From assembly GCF_000002235.5 (NCBI RefSeq), contig NW_022145615.1, positions 17,518,512-17,582,511 of the forward strand: a stretch of 64,000 nucleotides of DNA, read 5' to 3'. Below, one piece after another: positions 1-11,925 of this stretch; position 1 is the first letter of the stretch; every line of letters begins with the position of its first letter. The position numbers and the translations under genes are program-made. Under the pieces are notes generated by a model. That model did no database searches. It was given only the letters and a program-made list of their open reading frames with translations, and had not been told where the DNA came from. This DNA comes from Strongylocentrotus purpuratus (taxonomy: Eukaryota; Echinodermata; Echinoidea; Camarodonta; Strongylocentrotidae).

Positions 1-1021
1 GATATAATATTCTTTGCTGTGGAAAACTGGAAATATTCATTACAATAATTGGACCATCTAATATTGAGATATACATTACAATGACATTAATGTATGTTAA
101 GCTAATGTGTCCTAATTGCATTTTAACTGCAGTGAGCTAAACATACTTGAGTATGATCTTATAATAGTCAACCATAATTCCTTATTTAATACAAGCTTAC
201 GAACCTTACTCTTTCACGTACCATGTATGATCAAATCATGTAAATGTACCTTTACAATAACAACAATTTAATGCAATTTACACAACTTCTCAATTCACAT
301 CCAACAGATTATTAAAAGGATATCTATAATATATCGAAAATCACATGTTCTCTCATTTGAATGGGATGAAGGTAGCACAATTCCAAAACTAAATTAATTC
401 AACAAAAAGCACAGAATTAGCTTTGGTCATTTCTACGTTCATATCTTCAGTAGATTTGATTTTCTTCATATCCATTTAATTTGATCATTATTACGGCAAA
501 GCCTAAAGAAATGGGTATTTGAATACATCTATCATCCTAAATGAAACACGGCAACACTCAGGAAATTTTCAGTCCATTTATTTTATTCACCCGCTTAAGC
601 TTTGCTCATTCTACATTTATATCTTCAGTAGATTAAATTTCCTTCAAAATCCATTTTATTTGATCACCATTATGGAATCTAGTCTAATGAAATAGGTATT
701 TGAATGTATCTATCTATCAGTATCATCCTCAATGGACATCACAACGCTGTGGACAATTCTCAAATCTTCAGTCCATTTATTTTGTTAATATCTGTTAAAT
801 AATTGTTTAAAGCCTGTCTGCACTAGTTTGGTCAGGAGGGATTAGACCTCCCTGCGTGGTCACTGACAGGTGGTTATTTCATCAAATCAGCTCTTAACTA
901 ACATTAGAAAAAGGGGATCACGGGGGACCAACGAGTACCGCTTAGGTATTGTTTGCTATATAGAGAGCGCAAGTAGCTACAAGTAGTGCAGTCCCACTTT
1001 AAAAGGGATAGTGTTAAATAC
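1..1021. other. Intron 3 of CCNB1IP1 (no exon seen)
   Basis: AT-rich sequence downstream of CCNB1IP1 exon 3 on the minus strand. I looked on that strand for the expected coiled-coil exon and found none. Positions 420-800 hold two diverged direct repeats of about 185 bases (shared words such as ttcagtagat and tttgatca). The end holds a short interspersed repeat (entry 812-1005). Confidence 0.6.
812..1005 (+). repeat. Short interspersed repeat family C, copy 1
   Basis: Begins with GTTTAAAGCCTGTCTGCAC and contains GGGATTAGACCTCCCTGC and CACTGACAGGTGGTTAT. The same blocks recur at about 23234-23510 and, split by an insertion, at 32391-32884. It ends about 16 bases from the splice donor of CCNB1IP1 exon 3. 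No coding capacity was seen. It is probably a SINE, because copy 2 carries an ATT-rich tail. Confidence 0.75.
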
Positions 1022-3923
1022 CTGGTAGGTCCAAAATGTGAGTGCCCTTGAGCAAGCCTCTAAGATGATTTCCGGTCTTTGTCCAGCCAGCACCATCGAT
1101 TTATACTGTTCACTGGGAGACAGATCAATCCTTATTACATCAAACTTGCTGGGTAGGTGGGTATCACCTGAAATAGAGTACAGTCATGGAGAAATTGTTC
1201 AGAACTAAATTGATCAGCTGTTTTTATTCAAAATTGGCAACAATGGGATTATTCTTTGCCATGTTTTTCTTATGAATAGTCCTTCATCTGAACAGAATTC
1301 GCACCGACAAATACTAAGTAAAAGTGTTGCCAATTTGCTTTAAAAAATGAATTACTTATGTTGGCAATATACAGATTTGTATGCTTTAAAAAAAAGTCCT
1401 CTTAAAACACCCTGCCAATTGCCATCAAATCGCGAATTATAACACAATGAATTGGACACAGCCTGTGTAGAAACATTTTTCTGTTTCTGTTTTGAAAATG
1501 CATTTGGTATATTTTTTAAGACTCAGAATAAAAATCTATCATACCAACAACAATACAAGAAGAAGTAAAAGTGGACATTGTTGTAAATGGGTGCTTAACT
1601 CTTTGCCCGCCACGTTCGGCTAGCGGAACATACAGCGGGCTGCCAACTTCGACTCAAGTCACATTTCATTCACAATACACACGGAACGCATTTAATTCTA
1701 TTGTACGCACACACACACAATAGTAACGCGTGCTTCGCATTGTATACACATCACACTTCATTGCACCGCTTTCGCAGACATTGTTTACATTGACATTTTC
1801 CGAGAAAAATTCTTTCAATTCTAATAGCTTGCACAGCCTTGCAAGTAATAATAGAATCTTACCATCTTACCTACAGACACAATAAAGGTCATCAAAGTAC
1901 AATCAAGAGACAGGAAGTCTATTCAAAAGTACCCAGGGTCAATTTCAATAGGAGATTAGTTCATTGTCGGCTTACTCTTTATTCAATCCTAAATTACCAT
2001 GCTCATTGTGACCTTCAGCACATGAATTTGGTATGTAGTGAAAGCTCATGAATACATCTTTTCAATGAACTAACTCAGGACATAAACCTCCATAACAAAG
2101 TATTAGATATAAGAGGTATAGAATACCCTTCTAAACGAAAACTTGGATACAAAATGTATAGTTGATAATCTCAAAATTTATGATAATATACATTACAAAA
2201 ATGATACCATTGGCAAGACTATTAATTTCTATACAATATTGCTACACAAAGTTTTTCATTACAGTACACCAATCAAAAGTTATTGCGAGTTAAATAAGCA
2301 TAGTCCATGCAGAACCCCTCCTAAGGTGGCACCCTAAAAACAATGTGGCACTGGGGGGATTGTGTACGTGGCGGGCAAAGAGTTAAAAAACAATCCAGCT
2401 ACCAACAGTTACAGTTTACACACTTGCTTCATAATTCGGTGTTGTTAGCTTTTGCTAATGGAAGCAAACAATGTACATCAACATGGCACTAAAAAAGTAA
2501 CAGTGCTTACCATACATGTTGGTGTACTCAAAGGCCAATCTATATTTCACTAGTTAATTCAATTGAAACTATACAAGCTGGGTTCAAATCACTTTTAACA
2601 AGAGGAAAACTTGGACATTGGTCTAGTTTCCTTTGTTACATTCGACTACAGACGAATCTTAAACCTAGCGTTGAGTTGATCGCAGAATATGGGCAATATG
2701 TTGAAGTCTATTTTATAACATGAATTATAACAGCATACTTACATGCAGGGCAAACAGATTTCTTGTTGAATTCTTTGGCTCCATGCTCATCACAAAAAAT
2801 ATCTAACATTTTTTGTCAAAGAAACTATAATTTTTTTGGATTTTACTCTTTATATGCCACACAAACAATCTCGCTGTGTCACACTAACTGTTTTGAGTAC
2901 GAGATTAATTGATACAGACAGGTGTTAAAAGGGTCGTCATGGAGCTTATCAAGACCAGAAATGGGTAATTTTCAACGCCATTGTGTTCAATAAAGCAATC
3001 TTCCTGTCACTTGGAGCCTATTGTTTTGTGCAAAATTGTATATGAGCAACCTAGCAAAGGCAGAGAAAGATAAAGTGTTTACTGTTGAGTGTTAATTGTG
3101 AGTGTTAATTGTCAGCATTATCAATTTGACAATAATTTTGTAGAGTCTAAAGATCCTATTCTTGATTGCAGTTTGTACATTAACCTGAAACTGTAGTATA
3201 AAATTAAAAGTTTGGTCTCCCTAAATAGGCTACCATATTTTTCTTGTCGTGTTAGTTGGAATTTGCTCTGAAGCTTGGTTTCTGGTGTAGATCTAGACGT
3301 CTAAAACTAGACCCTACTGCTGAACTGTTAAAAAATTAATGCAGGTTGGTTACCTGGAGTGGGCTGGACAGTTGCCAGGTTTTAAACAGTGTTTTGATTG
3401 AAGAAGTTTACAACAAAATTTATACAAGCAATGTTTACATAACTCTTCTAGAGGTCTAGACCTAGTTCTAAGACTTTAAAGAGTCTAGTCTGTACTGTAG
3501 TCATTGCTATGTTGAACAATATTGTAATGCAAAGCCAAAGGACAAATACATATTTTGGATATTTATATAGAGTCTAGATCTAGCGCACATATCCACCATA
3601 CAATTAGGTGCTCAAAGCGCTCCAATATTACCCGCTAGACTATCGATTTCGGCGCTCACAAGACCGCAAACCACCGGCCTGGCCCTGGGCTCAGGCCGTC
3701 AATTTATTGCCCATCGACCTGTAGGCCTACCCGGGCACAAATCAGATGAAGTGAACGAACGACAACATGCATTGCAAGCAAACTTTATTGAGATTTTAGT
3801 TTCTAAACAATAAATAAAGGTAGAGGCAATATTTCAAGAAAGGATACGAGAACAAGATGTCACCCATGCATTCGAATTAAGACCTTGTCTGCACTTTCGA
3901 TAATTGCAAATCATATCCTCCAT
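1022..3923 (-). CDS. CCNB1IP1: CCNB1IP1/HEI10 RING E3 ligase, 5' coding exons (partial)
   Basis: Three exons join in frame: 3848-3923, 2743-2802 and 1022-1167, giving 94 residues with GT-AG borders and phases that fit. The start is the ATG at 3923. The first exon reads MEDMICNYRKC and is followed by a RING-type cluster with possible zinc ligands C6, C11, C24, H26, C29, H32, C43 and C46. Exon 3 holds the block LSPSEQYKSMVLAGQRPEI. This is the diagnostic N-terminus of the CCNB1IP1/HEI10 family (human about 277 residues), a meiotic crossover-designating SUMO/ubiquitin E3 on the synaptonemal complex. The coiled coil and C-terminal tail lie beyond the left edge; no further exon was found in 1-1021. 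Intron 2 carries a 0.8 kb TTAA-flanked element. Family assignment is secure; function is inferred from orthology. Confidence 0.92.
1595..2386. mobile_element. TTAA-flanked nonautonomous element (piggyBac-like MITE)
   Basis: Both ends are TTAA followed inward by the same 17-base inverted repeat CTCTTTGCCCGCCACGT, at 1599-1615 and, inverted, at 2366-2382. A TTAA target duplication and a terminus of this type are typical of the piggyBac superfamily. The roughly 780-base interior has only short ORFs without recognisable transposase, so the copy is nonautonomous. It lies in intron 2 of CCNB1IP1. Confidence 0.75.
3570..3720. repeat. Short interspersed repeat family D, copy 1
   Basis: Contains tagcgcac, aggtgctcaaagcgctccaa, attacccgctaga and cgatttcggcgctcac. 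The same order of words appears at about 54398-54495. It lies in CCNB1IP1 intron 1. Confidence 0.6.
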
Positions 3924-4039
3924 GTTTACTTTCTCCAGCAGTCTCCGATCTAGACAGAAATACAGCGTATCAGCGCGCGCGTGACTTCGACTTAGGCCAA
4001 TCAGGGACTCGCCTGGGAACCGGTTCCCCAACGAGTCCT

Positions 4040-4580
4040 TTTCATCTTTGGTGAGTGCCTCTTATCAGGTGCGAGAAATTCCCTTTTCCCCTTTGATATT
4101 TAATTTTTACCCGATTTTGCTTTGACTCGTCGTGCTCCTTGTCCTTTTTAATAAGCGCACTTGTTTCCTTCTAATACTGTCACTTTCTCTTTGTAATACG
4201 AACCCCTCCTTTTCCTCTTAAGTGCCACTTTTTTTTCCTTCTTTTTTTAGGGGGGGGGGGGTAGTCACATATAAGGGCATGCGGGGGTGTGCCATTCTGA
4301 TAAGTGCCCCTTTTATTTTGACACGTGACCCTTTTCCTTTCTTATAAGTACCATATTTCCTTCGGATAAGTACCCCCTTTTTATATGAGCCCCTTCCCCT
4401 TTTCAATTTTCAAAATGTCCCTTTTTACATCTGATAAATGCCCCTATTAACTTCAACAGATGCCCCATTTCCATTCTCACAAGTGCCTTTTTCATCTCTG
4501 TTGAGGTGCGTGAAGTGCCCCATTTTCACCTATAATATTTTTGCCCATTTTACTTTGACACGTGCACCTTTTTATTTTTG
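4040..4580. repeat. Degenerate AAGTGCCCCTTTT minisatellite, upstream of CCNB1IP1
   Basis: Roughly 25-35 base imperfect units built on (a)taagtgcccctttt and a cacgtg-containing variant; similar units reappear at about 4850-4930. It includes a G run at 4251-4261. It begins about 115 bases upstream of the CCNB1IP1 start codon, so it may lie in or next to that promoter. The minus-strand ORF over it is a repeat artefact. Confidence 0.65.
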
Positions 4581-6730
4581 TCCTCTTTATAAGATTTAAT
4601 TTTGTTTGCACTGCAATCTCACAAATCTTCAATTTTTTCCTAACTCACTTCGCTCCCTCGAAAATTAATATTCACACCATCACACCCAACTGCAAAGTAT
4701 GTAGCTTAAGCAGTATTTTGCACCACGCCGGGGTACCACATATAGAGAGAAACAAATATTGATGTCATCCCTGGTAGTGTAATCACAATCAGATGTAAGT
4801 GGATATACCAACGTCTAAAAATGCCTGGTGTATGTTCACTTTGAGGTTTCCCTTTCTGGGTACCCTTTTTTTCCCCTCCTAAAGTGACCTTTTTGTTAGT
4901 GCCCCCTCCACTTTGGAAGATGCTCTACCGCCCCTGAACCTAAGTCAAATCGTTATCCACCAATTAACTAACTTAAATTAACTACGTATACGTCTAGTCT
5001 CTGATCTTACTGCATAATTTCTACATATATTCTTTTGTCATGTGTAAATTTGCAATATTTGTTTGTTATATATTTGTAAAAATGCAAAAGAAAAAGAAAA
5101 TCAAACAGAAATAAATAAATCAAATCAAATCAAATCAAATCAAATTTTATGAAGAGCTAGCTAGCTTACTAATATTATAATAGTTAGATTATCAAACTAT
5201 CTGCGAGAAGATGAGAGGAGCCGAAACACAACCTTTTTAGTCGCAATTCCACCTCATTACTAAAACAAAGACAACAAAAAAAAAGGGGGGGGGGGGGGGG
5301 ACACGAGATGCAAAATACATCCAAAATTATATAGATTACACCTTGAATTACTTGTAAAATTACAGTTGTGAGTAATTCATTTCATGACCTGTGAATCAGT
5401 ATTGTTTTTGAGATGGGCATCCCCGGATATTTTCATTTGATAATGCGCACCCTCGTATTTTTCTTAATAAAATTAAATACGATGCTATGGAAGTTGTGTT
5501 CAATCTTAAAATGACACAATCTAAGCCTTCTAAACGCTAACACATGTTTTAAACTATTACATTTTCACATTGAATTTTGTAGAAACATTTTACAAGATAT
5601 TTGGATGTTTTTCATACAAATATTGACATTTTTAGTCCACTTATAGACACAATAAAAAATAATTGTCACTTTTAAGTGTCTGAAGAGATTATAGGACATA
5701 ACATTTGACTAGTTTACCGTCAGAAATCAGAGATTTTAAGATGATGTAAGCGCTGTACCTACTAACGGCTATGAATCAATTATTTTTCGAAATGATACAA
5801 ATTTCCACGACCTTATAGGCTTTTACATAATTGCTGTGATCTATACGTGTTTCCCTTGTTTACAGTGTAATGATTTGTTGAGAGGGAGGGGAAGGGGTGG
5901 GGGTTCAGTCTTTCCAAGGGGATAAATATTACAAGTGTTTAAAGTCTTTGTCCCGTCACACTTTAAAACGGTCTAATCATTAGTGTTTTCCATGTCCCAC
6001 TCCTTGTTTTTAAAAGCCCTATTTAACATTTTTCTTCCCCTTCTTATTTTTTTTAATACTTAAATTGTCTTTAGGTTTGTTAGTTTTGTTAAATATGTAA
6101 TGACCTTACTTGAAAAATGTATCTTTTTAAATGACAATGCGGAAATAAACGCGTATAATCAGTTTGATTTGCTGGAATTTAAATAATCGAATTGAATTGA
6201 ATAGTTCAGTTGGAAAAAAAGCCTTTAGATATAAACATGACATGTTTTCATGCAATGCTCATAATATATAAATAAGTTTATATCCCTATTTAAGAATATG
6301 TTGGAAGAGTTCTTGTCCGGAAAAAGTCGTAAAAAAAGGAAGAAATTATTGAATCTACATAAAAAAGACATTTCATGAACAAAAATAATAAAGACTTTTT
6401 GTAGGATTTTAACAAATTATAAAAAGTGATCTTTGAGTAAAATTGAGACTGAGAGTGAGATATGGTGTCCAACTTGTGCACCTCGTGACCCCCCCCCCCT
6501 ATATTGTAATATTATGGCTAAGCCATGGTGATGCGAAGGCCTGGGTACGCCATTGTTCCTACTTACAGTAATTAAAGACCCATTGTTCGGCTACACATTT
6601 CTTTTTAAATTCTAGCTTTGTTTTTAACGTTGAATATGCAGTTTCATTATTTCACCACAGTTAACTTTGAATGCATTATTTAGAGCAAACAGTAATAAAA
6701 AGACACTTAATGAATACAATAGAAAGTATA
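4581..6730. other. Intergenic region between CCNB1IP1 and the cyclophilin gene
   Basis: No gene recognised. Contains a short (CAAAT)n tract at about 5120-5146, G runs at 5284-5300 and 5878-5905, and a C run near 6490. The two flanking genes are transcribed away from each other, so both promoters lie at the ends of this interval. Confidence 0.5.
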
Positions 6731-6762
6731 TTGGCGCGACAGCTTGGGTAGCGTTCAAGAAA

Positions 6763-6926
6763 CCACGTCGCCTTAACATCGCATTGACCATTGCAGTCAA
6801 CAGCTGGATACATGGCCATTGGTCATAAAACTGTATATAACCCCTCTATTCTATCAGGCAATTCATTTTGCGGTTGATGAGTTTCATCGAGTCTCTCATA
6901 AACGATTTCAGCTTTTCGGATTCAAG
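6763..6926 (+). promoter_or_regulatory. Cyclophilin promoter and noncoding first exon
   Basis: A TATA box (tatataa, 6834-6840) has an inverted CCAAT box (ccattgg) just upstream at about 6816-6822. A CCACGTC motif (6763-6769, inverse GACGTGG) lies about 65 bases upstream of the TATA box. Initiation is expected near 6865-6870. A good donor, ttcaag|gtaagt, closes a likely untranslated exon at 6926. The acceptor could be at 7037-7038 (tattgcag) or 7490-7491 (catacag); the second leads directly to the exon with the start codon. Confidence 0.6.
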
Positions 6927-7568
6927 GTAAGTGTCATTCTTATTCTTTTTATCTATATGTTGAAACTCTGTGATTTTATCAATCTTGTTTCATAATAATC
7001 ATGTATCCAATTGATATGAATTGCCGCTTTTATTGCAGGTATTCACATCTAAATCTGATGAAAGTACATGTATATACATGTATATTATATATTCTTTCAA
7101 AATATACATGAGAGCCCCCAGTAGCGCATACTCAAGACGGAGGGGGGGGGGGGGGGGGGGTCACATGTGCAAATTAGCACAACCTAAAAATGTTTAAAGT
7201 TCACACATAATGATGATAAATATGCGCTCGAAAAATTATGTTCTTAAACCCTTGCACAAGCCTTAAACAAAAAATGTAATCTGAAAATGTGATAATCTGA
7301 AATAAAAACATTAAACTTTCTACAGCAAATAATGTTCTTGCTTTATGTCTAAGGAGCAAGTTATTTTATAGAATCCTGTTTATATACTCGCGCATACAGT
7401 CAATTAATTTGTTGAAATATATAGATGTTGTCAAATTGATTCAATCTGATCTAATGGAATGTTGATTAATTCAATTTATATGCCCATACAGCATCAGCAT
7501 CATCAGCAGCAGCACCACCACCATCGTCTTCCTTTCTTCTGAACCGTATCCAATCATCTGATCCAACG

Positions 7569-9160
7569 ATGTTCTGGTTCACATCCGTCGTCGTCCTTCT
7601 CATCGCTCTCTCGGCTAACGATGTCGACGCCGCTAAGCGATTCGGCAAAAAGAAAAACAAACCCTGGGAAGATTCGGATAGAGATAGCGAGAATGATCTC
7701 CTAGTAACGAAGAAAGTTTTCTTCGAAATGGAGATTGATGACGAACCAGCTGGTCGTGTTGTTATAGCTCTGTTTGGTGACACATGCCCCGTGACTGTTC
7801 AAAACTTTGCTGCCATTGTCAGAGGAAACTGGAGACAAGATGTAAGTGAAATTCCTTTTAAAACCCTCTAAATTTGTTGTATCGTTTGATATTGAAAAAG
7901 GCAAACAAAGAGCGGCTGAAATCATTCCTGACCATCATATAAAATTAATCTTGGTTTTGCATTAGAACTGCTGTCATTTGGATGGATTTCTATCAATGTT
8001 TTTCTCGCGACGCTGCTCACTCCCCACTCTTAATAAATAGACAATTATTGTTAAACCGACCATTTCAAAAGATCCGTGCACTACATCATTCGGAACGCCT
8101 TACCGCCTGATTTACGTGCCATTTTATCTTTACTTTCATTTTAAGAGACGATTTTAACACCTTACCATTTTAAATACATCTTCAGAAGCAATTCGTATCT
8201 ATTCTATCAAATGTCGATGTCATTAAGTATACATGTTTTAGGAGTTATATTTTGCTTATTTTTTGGGAAATAAATCCTAACCTTGTATATTTTGTATTTT
8301 TGCTTAATGTTTTTTCTTTTTCGGGGGAGGGGGGGGGGGGATTATCTAATGTTTTAATGTTTCGTTAAATTATGTTGTTTTAATATTATTGTACAGACAG
8401 TGCTCCTTGGAAGAGCAATATTCGTTACTGCAAGGGCTACACTTTTTAAAGAAGACTAAAATAAATAAATAAATAAATAAACAAATAAAGGAATTTTTAA
8501 AAGGGGGCGTGGCACCACCCTATACATATCTTGAGAACACCAATTTTCCATATATTATGTCATTCTAACATTCTCTCGTGTTGTTCTGTTTGTTTTTACT
8601 AGAAACGATTGAGTTATAACAACACCCAGGTTCATCGCATCGTACCTGATTTCGTCATTCAGATGGGTGACGTCACGGAAGGAGATGGAACTGGAGGTAA
8701 CAAATCAATAATCTTGATAAATTTATATGATTTCTTTTTTTTCCTAGTATAGTCTGTTTTCGAAACAAGATAAAACCAAATATTGGCATTAGTAAATGAT
8801 ACAAGTTTCAATCAAATAACATATTTAGGGAAAATGTATGTCTATTGTTTGATTACCAATACTTGTGTTGTTTTATCCTAATTTCCCTACCTGAAATAGT
8901 TAGCCTTGAATCTTCTCCGTTGCTCCTCGTATCAAAGAAGATAGAGAGCATTATATTACATTATTGCTCAAACGCAACTTATTGTAGGTTGCTCTGAAAA
9001 TATTCATAAGATGTTATTTGAAATGTGATGATTTGTTGTTTTTGTCCTCAAATGTATTATAGAAGACGGAATCATGCAGGCGCGGATCCAGGATTTCTTA
9101 GGGGAGGGGGCTCAACTTTTTTCTTTTTTTTTGCTCCCGAAAATTTGAAAGTCGCTCAGT

Positions 9161-9200
<40 letters not shown>

Positions 9201-10944
9201 ACAGAGCACAATTTTTTTTTTGATCCTCAAAAAAAATTCAATTTGCACCCCCCCCCCCCTTGAGCGCCAGGGGGGGGGGGGGGGGCCCAACCCCCAAAAA
9301 AGGTAGAAATCACGTGATTTTACATGATTTTTTTCTCAAGGGGGGGGGGGGGGGGGGCCCGGGCCCCCCGGGCCCCCCCCCCCCTGGATCCGCCACTGGA
9401 ATCATGACAATTTACAGGTGGTTCTTTAGAATATACATCATGAAAGGCATCGTCATATCAACCACAATAATCTGTAGTGGTTGATGTGACGATGCCTTTC
9501 GTGAGCTCATTTGAGATCGTTAGGTTAGAAATCAATGACGCTTGTCAAAAACCGGGGAGAGTTGAGACTCGTACCTTACATAACCGTCGCCATTACGAGT
9601 TTCTAAATTATTTTATTTACTTAATTTTATTTTTATATTTTATTATTTAATCTCTGTTTTTCAAACACATTGATTATAATGATTTCCATCATGTTTTACT
9701 CTTACACTCTACAAGGTAAGAGCATTTATGGTAACTTCTTCGCCGATGAGAATTTCTACCTACGTCACTGGGGACCCGGATGGGTTGCTATGGCAAACTC
9801 TGGTCCTGATACCAACAATTCTCAGTTCTTCATCTTATTGACTCGAGCTAGATGGTTGGACGGCAAACACGTGGTCTTTGGAAAGGTTATCGAAGGAATG
9901 GTAAGTTAGTAGACACATTTTCCATATTTGTTTCTGTTCATTTATACCTGTGTGCCGAAGATGGTATTTTTGATAAAATGCATATAAAATTGATGCGGCC
10001 CCGCTCCTCTTCACTAAAATTTGAAAAATAACCTGCCTGGAGCAAGACTTGCTGGTCATTGCAATACTTTTTTTGTTCTTCACATGATCTCGTGGAAGCT
10101 GTCCTCCCCAAATAGGGTCCGAAGCCCTCATTGCTTCATGGACGTAGTTCCACTTAATCTTGAGGTGGAAGATTAATAATGTCAAAGCAGCAAGTGATAT
10201 ATATATATATATATTGCTCATCTTTTTTCCCGTATCAATATTGGTACTGATTATTTATTATGTTTTAAATCTTGTACAATTTGATCGAATTCGTATGTAA
10301 TGTTTAATATCTATTACCTGTTACCATGCCACTTTGATCTCATTTTTATCTTTTTTAAAAGTTGCCAAACATCAGTCCGTTCCTCACGTGATAAATAATG
10401 CGATTCGTTTGTCTATACACACAAGCGCCTTAAAAAGTAATGTTTACGTTGGCAACAGATGGCGGGAGGCGTCTTATTTTGAAGTAACCAATATTCGTCA
10501 GCTGCTACCTCATTGCAGTTAGGTTTATTTCAAGATGTATGACATAATAACACAAAGACAAATGCGATAATGATTATACATACACAACCTAGTTATGTAA
10601 TAGTAACATTTTACAAAGTTTAACAGTGGTAGAACATCCTGACGAGTTTGATATTCATATCTGTTTATTAACCCTTTATTTCACCCCTCCTCCAACTCTC
10701 TCTCTCTCTCTCCCTTCCTCTCTACCCCTCCCTCTCTCTCTCTCTTTCTTCCCCTCTCCCTCTCTCTCATGAATAGGACATCGTTGATAAGATGGCTGAG
10801 GTAGATGCTGATGATAATGGTTTTCCTCTCGAACCAATCAGAATCGTTGACTGTGGAATCATCCCTGTCCCCACGCCATACCTTATAGCAAACCCAGACG
10901 CTGAGCCATCTCAAGAAAAGAAGAAGGATAAGAAGAAACAGTAG
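7569..10944 (+). CDS. Secretory-pathway cyclophilin (PPIB/PPIC-like peptidyl-prolyl isomerase)
   Basis: Exons 7569-7841, 8603-8696, 9716-9900 and 10777-10944 join in frame to 239 residues. Residues 1-21 form a signal peptide (hydrophobic VVVLLIAL, likely cut after VDA). A lysine-rich linker follows, then a cyclophilin domain at about 47-225. The catalytic and cyclosporin-binding residues are present: R103, F108, Q111, F161, W169, L170, H174. The position equivalent to CypA M61 is Val, and the loop before the catalytic Arg is diverged. The blocks GDGTGGKSIYG and [12 protein letters not shown] are near-identical to PPIB/PPIC. The C-terminus ends KDKKKQ rather than KDEL. The family catalyses proline isomerisation on secretory proteins, mainly in the ER. 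Retention of this protein is not shown. Orthology to PPIB versus PPIC is unresolved. Confidence 0.95.
8000..8480 (+). repeat. Probable degraded LINE 3' end in cyclophilin intron 1
   Basis: A short plus-strand reading (about 8087-8143) gives [10 protein letters not shown] followed by a Ser/Leu-rich stretch. This is the kind of peptide found near the C-terminus of CR1/L2-like reverse transcriptases. A G run and (AAAT)n tail follow. Weakly supported. Confidence 0.3.
9074..9400. mobile_element. MITE with GGATCCAGG/CCTGGATCC termini and poly-G interior
   Basis: Starts gcaggcgcggatccagg and ends cctggatccgccactgg, an imperfect terminal inverted repeat. The interior is mostly G or C homopolymers (for example about 9162-9199). 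A similar terminus (cagtggtggatccaggg) opens the element at 62227. The ORFs over it are homopolymer artefacts. It sits in cyclophilin intron 2. Confidence 0.6.
10694..10770 (+). repeat. CT microsatellite forming the polypyrimidine tract of cyclophilin exon 4
   Basis: (CT)n with CCC interruptions runs up to tctcatgaatag, the acceptor of the last coding exon (10777). See the matching case at UBA6 exon 27. Confidence 0.8.
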
Positions 10945-11367
10945 ATGATCACCCATTTTGACCCAACGGAACTATTTCTTTAGCAGTCCTATTTTGGGTA
11001 CTTATTTAATCATCCGTTGGGATATGTTTTTTGTTTTTATATATATCTATCTCTGCCTAGTTTCCGCTCACCCAGTACACCTTTAAACTTCCCGTTTCAG
11101 CCTTCATATCCCTTTTTAATTCACATATAAATGAAAATATAAAAACAGAACTAGGCTTTTAAATGGTTTTAATATTTCTCTTTAGGTTGTCGTAAACTAT
11201 TTTGTTTATATGGAAGAAAACAGGATTTTTTTTGTCAACCCTAATTTACTATCTATTATAGTTTGATTGTCTACATGAATACTTTATGTCAGTTCTATGA
11301 TTGTAGGATAAAGTATCTTTGACGATAGACTAATGGAGGCTAATGTATTACATTGGCCATGCACAAT

Positions 11368-11444
11368 AATAAATCAATATTCATTCGCTTAGCAATACAT
11401 GTACTTTAAATTCACAAGTTTGTATGCATAATGGATCAAATAAA
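11368..11444 (+). terminator. Candidate poly(A) signals of the cyclophilin gene
   Basis: AATAAA occurs at 11368-11373 and at 11439-11444, about 425-500 bases after the stop codon. Either could end the transcript; no cleavage site can be fixed. Confidence 0.45.
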
Positions 11445-11705
11445 AAGAATTCAAATGAACCCATATCAACATTTGCATTGCACGTGTCATTAGTGGATGT
11501 CTGTTGGATTTATAGATCTACATGTGTTTATCTCATTTTCAGGAATATGAAGCAAATTTGAATCAAATTATCTTGTTACATCGACGAAAATGTATAGGTT
11601 AAAACCAAACGTAGATATTCTGATTGTAAATACACCTTTCTTACATGGTATTATACGCTTCATAGATAGGCTTCTAAATCAGAAAAATGAATAAATTAAC
11701 AATTT

Positions 11706-11925
11706 GAGAGAGAGAGAGAGACAGAGGGGGGAGAGAGAGTGAGCTAGGAAGAGAGAGAGAGAAAGAGAGAGAGAGATGAAGAAAAAAAAGAGGGAGAGAA
11801 AGTGGAATAAAGAGAAAGAGAGGGAGGGAGAGAGAGAGAGAGAGAGATAGGCAGAAAGAAAGAGGGATAGAGAGACAGGGAGAGGAAGAGACAAAGAAAG
11901 AGGGAGAGAGAGGAATAGAGAATCT
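11706..11925. repeat. GA-rich microsatellite
   Basis: Imperfect (GA)n and GGGA units; a purer (GA)n block lies at 12511-12584. The Ser/Leu-rich ORFs on the minus strand are artefacts of the repeat. Confidence 0.85.

Noticed and set aside
3834..4031. Longer CCNB1IP1 start at the upstream in-frame ATG (4031)
   Set aside because: Residues before MEDMICNYRKC do not match the family and include low-complexity promoter sequence; the family starts a few residues before the CNYRKC motif, so 3923 is preferred.
9025..9484. Gly/Pro-rich ORFs
   Set aside because: Poly-G and poly-C runs in a MITE.
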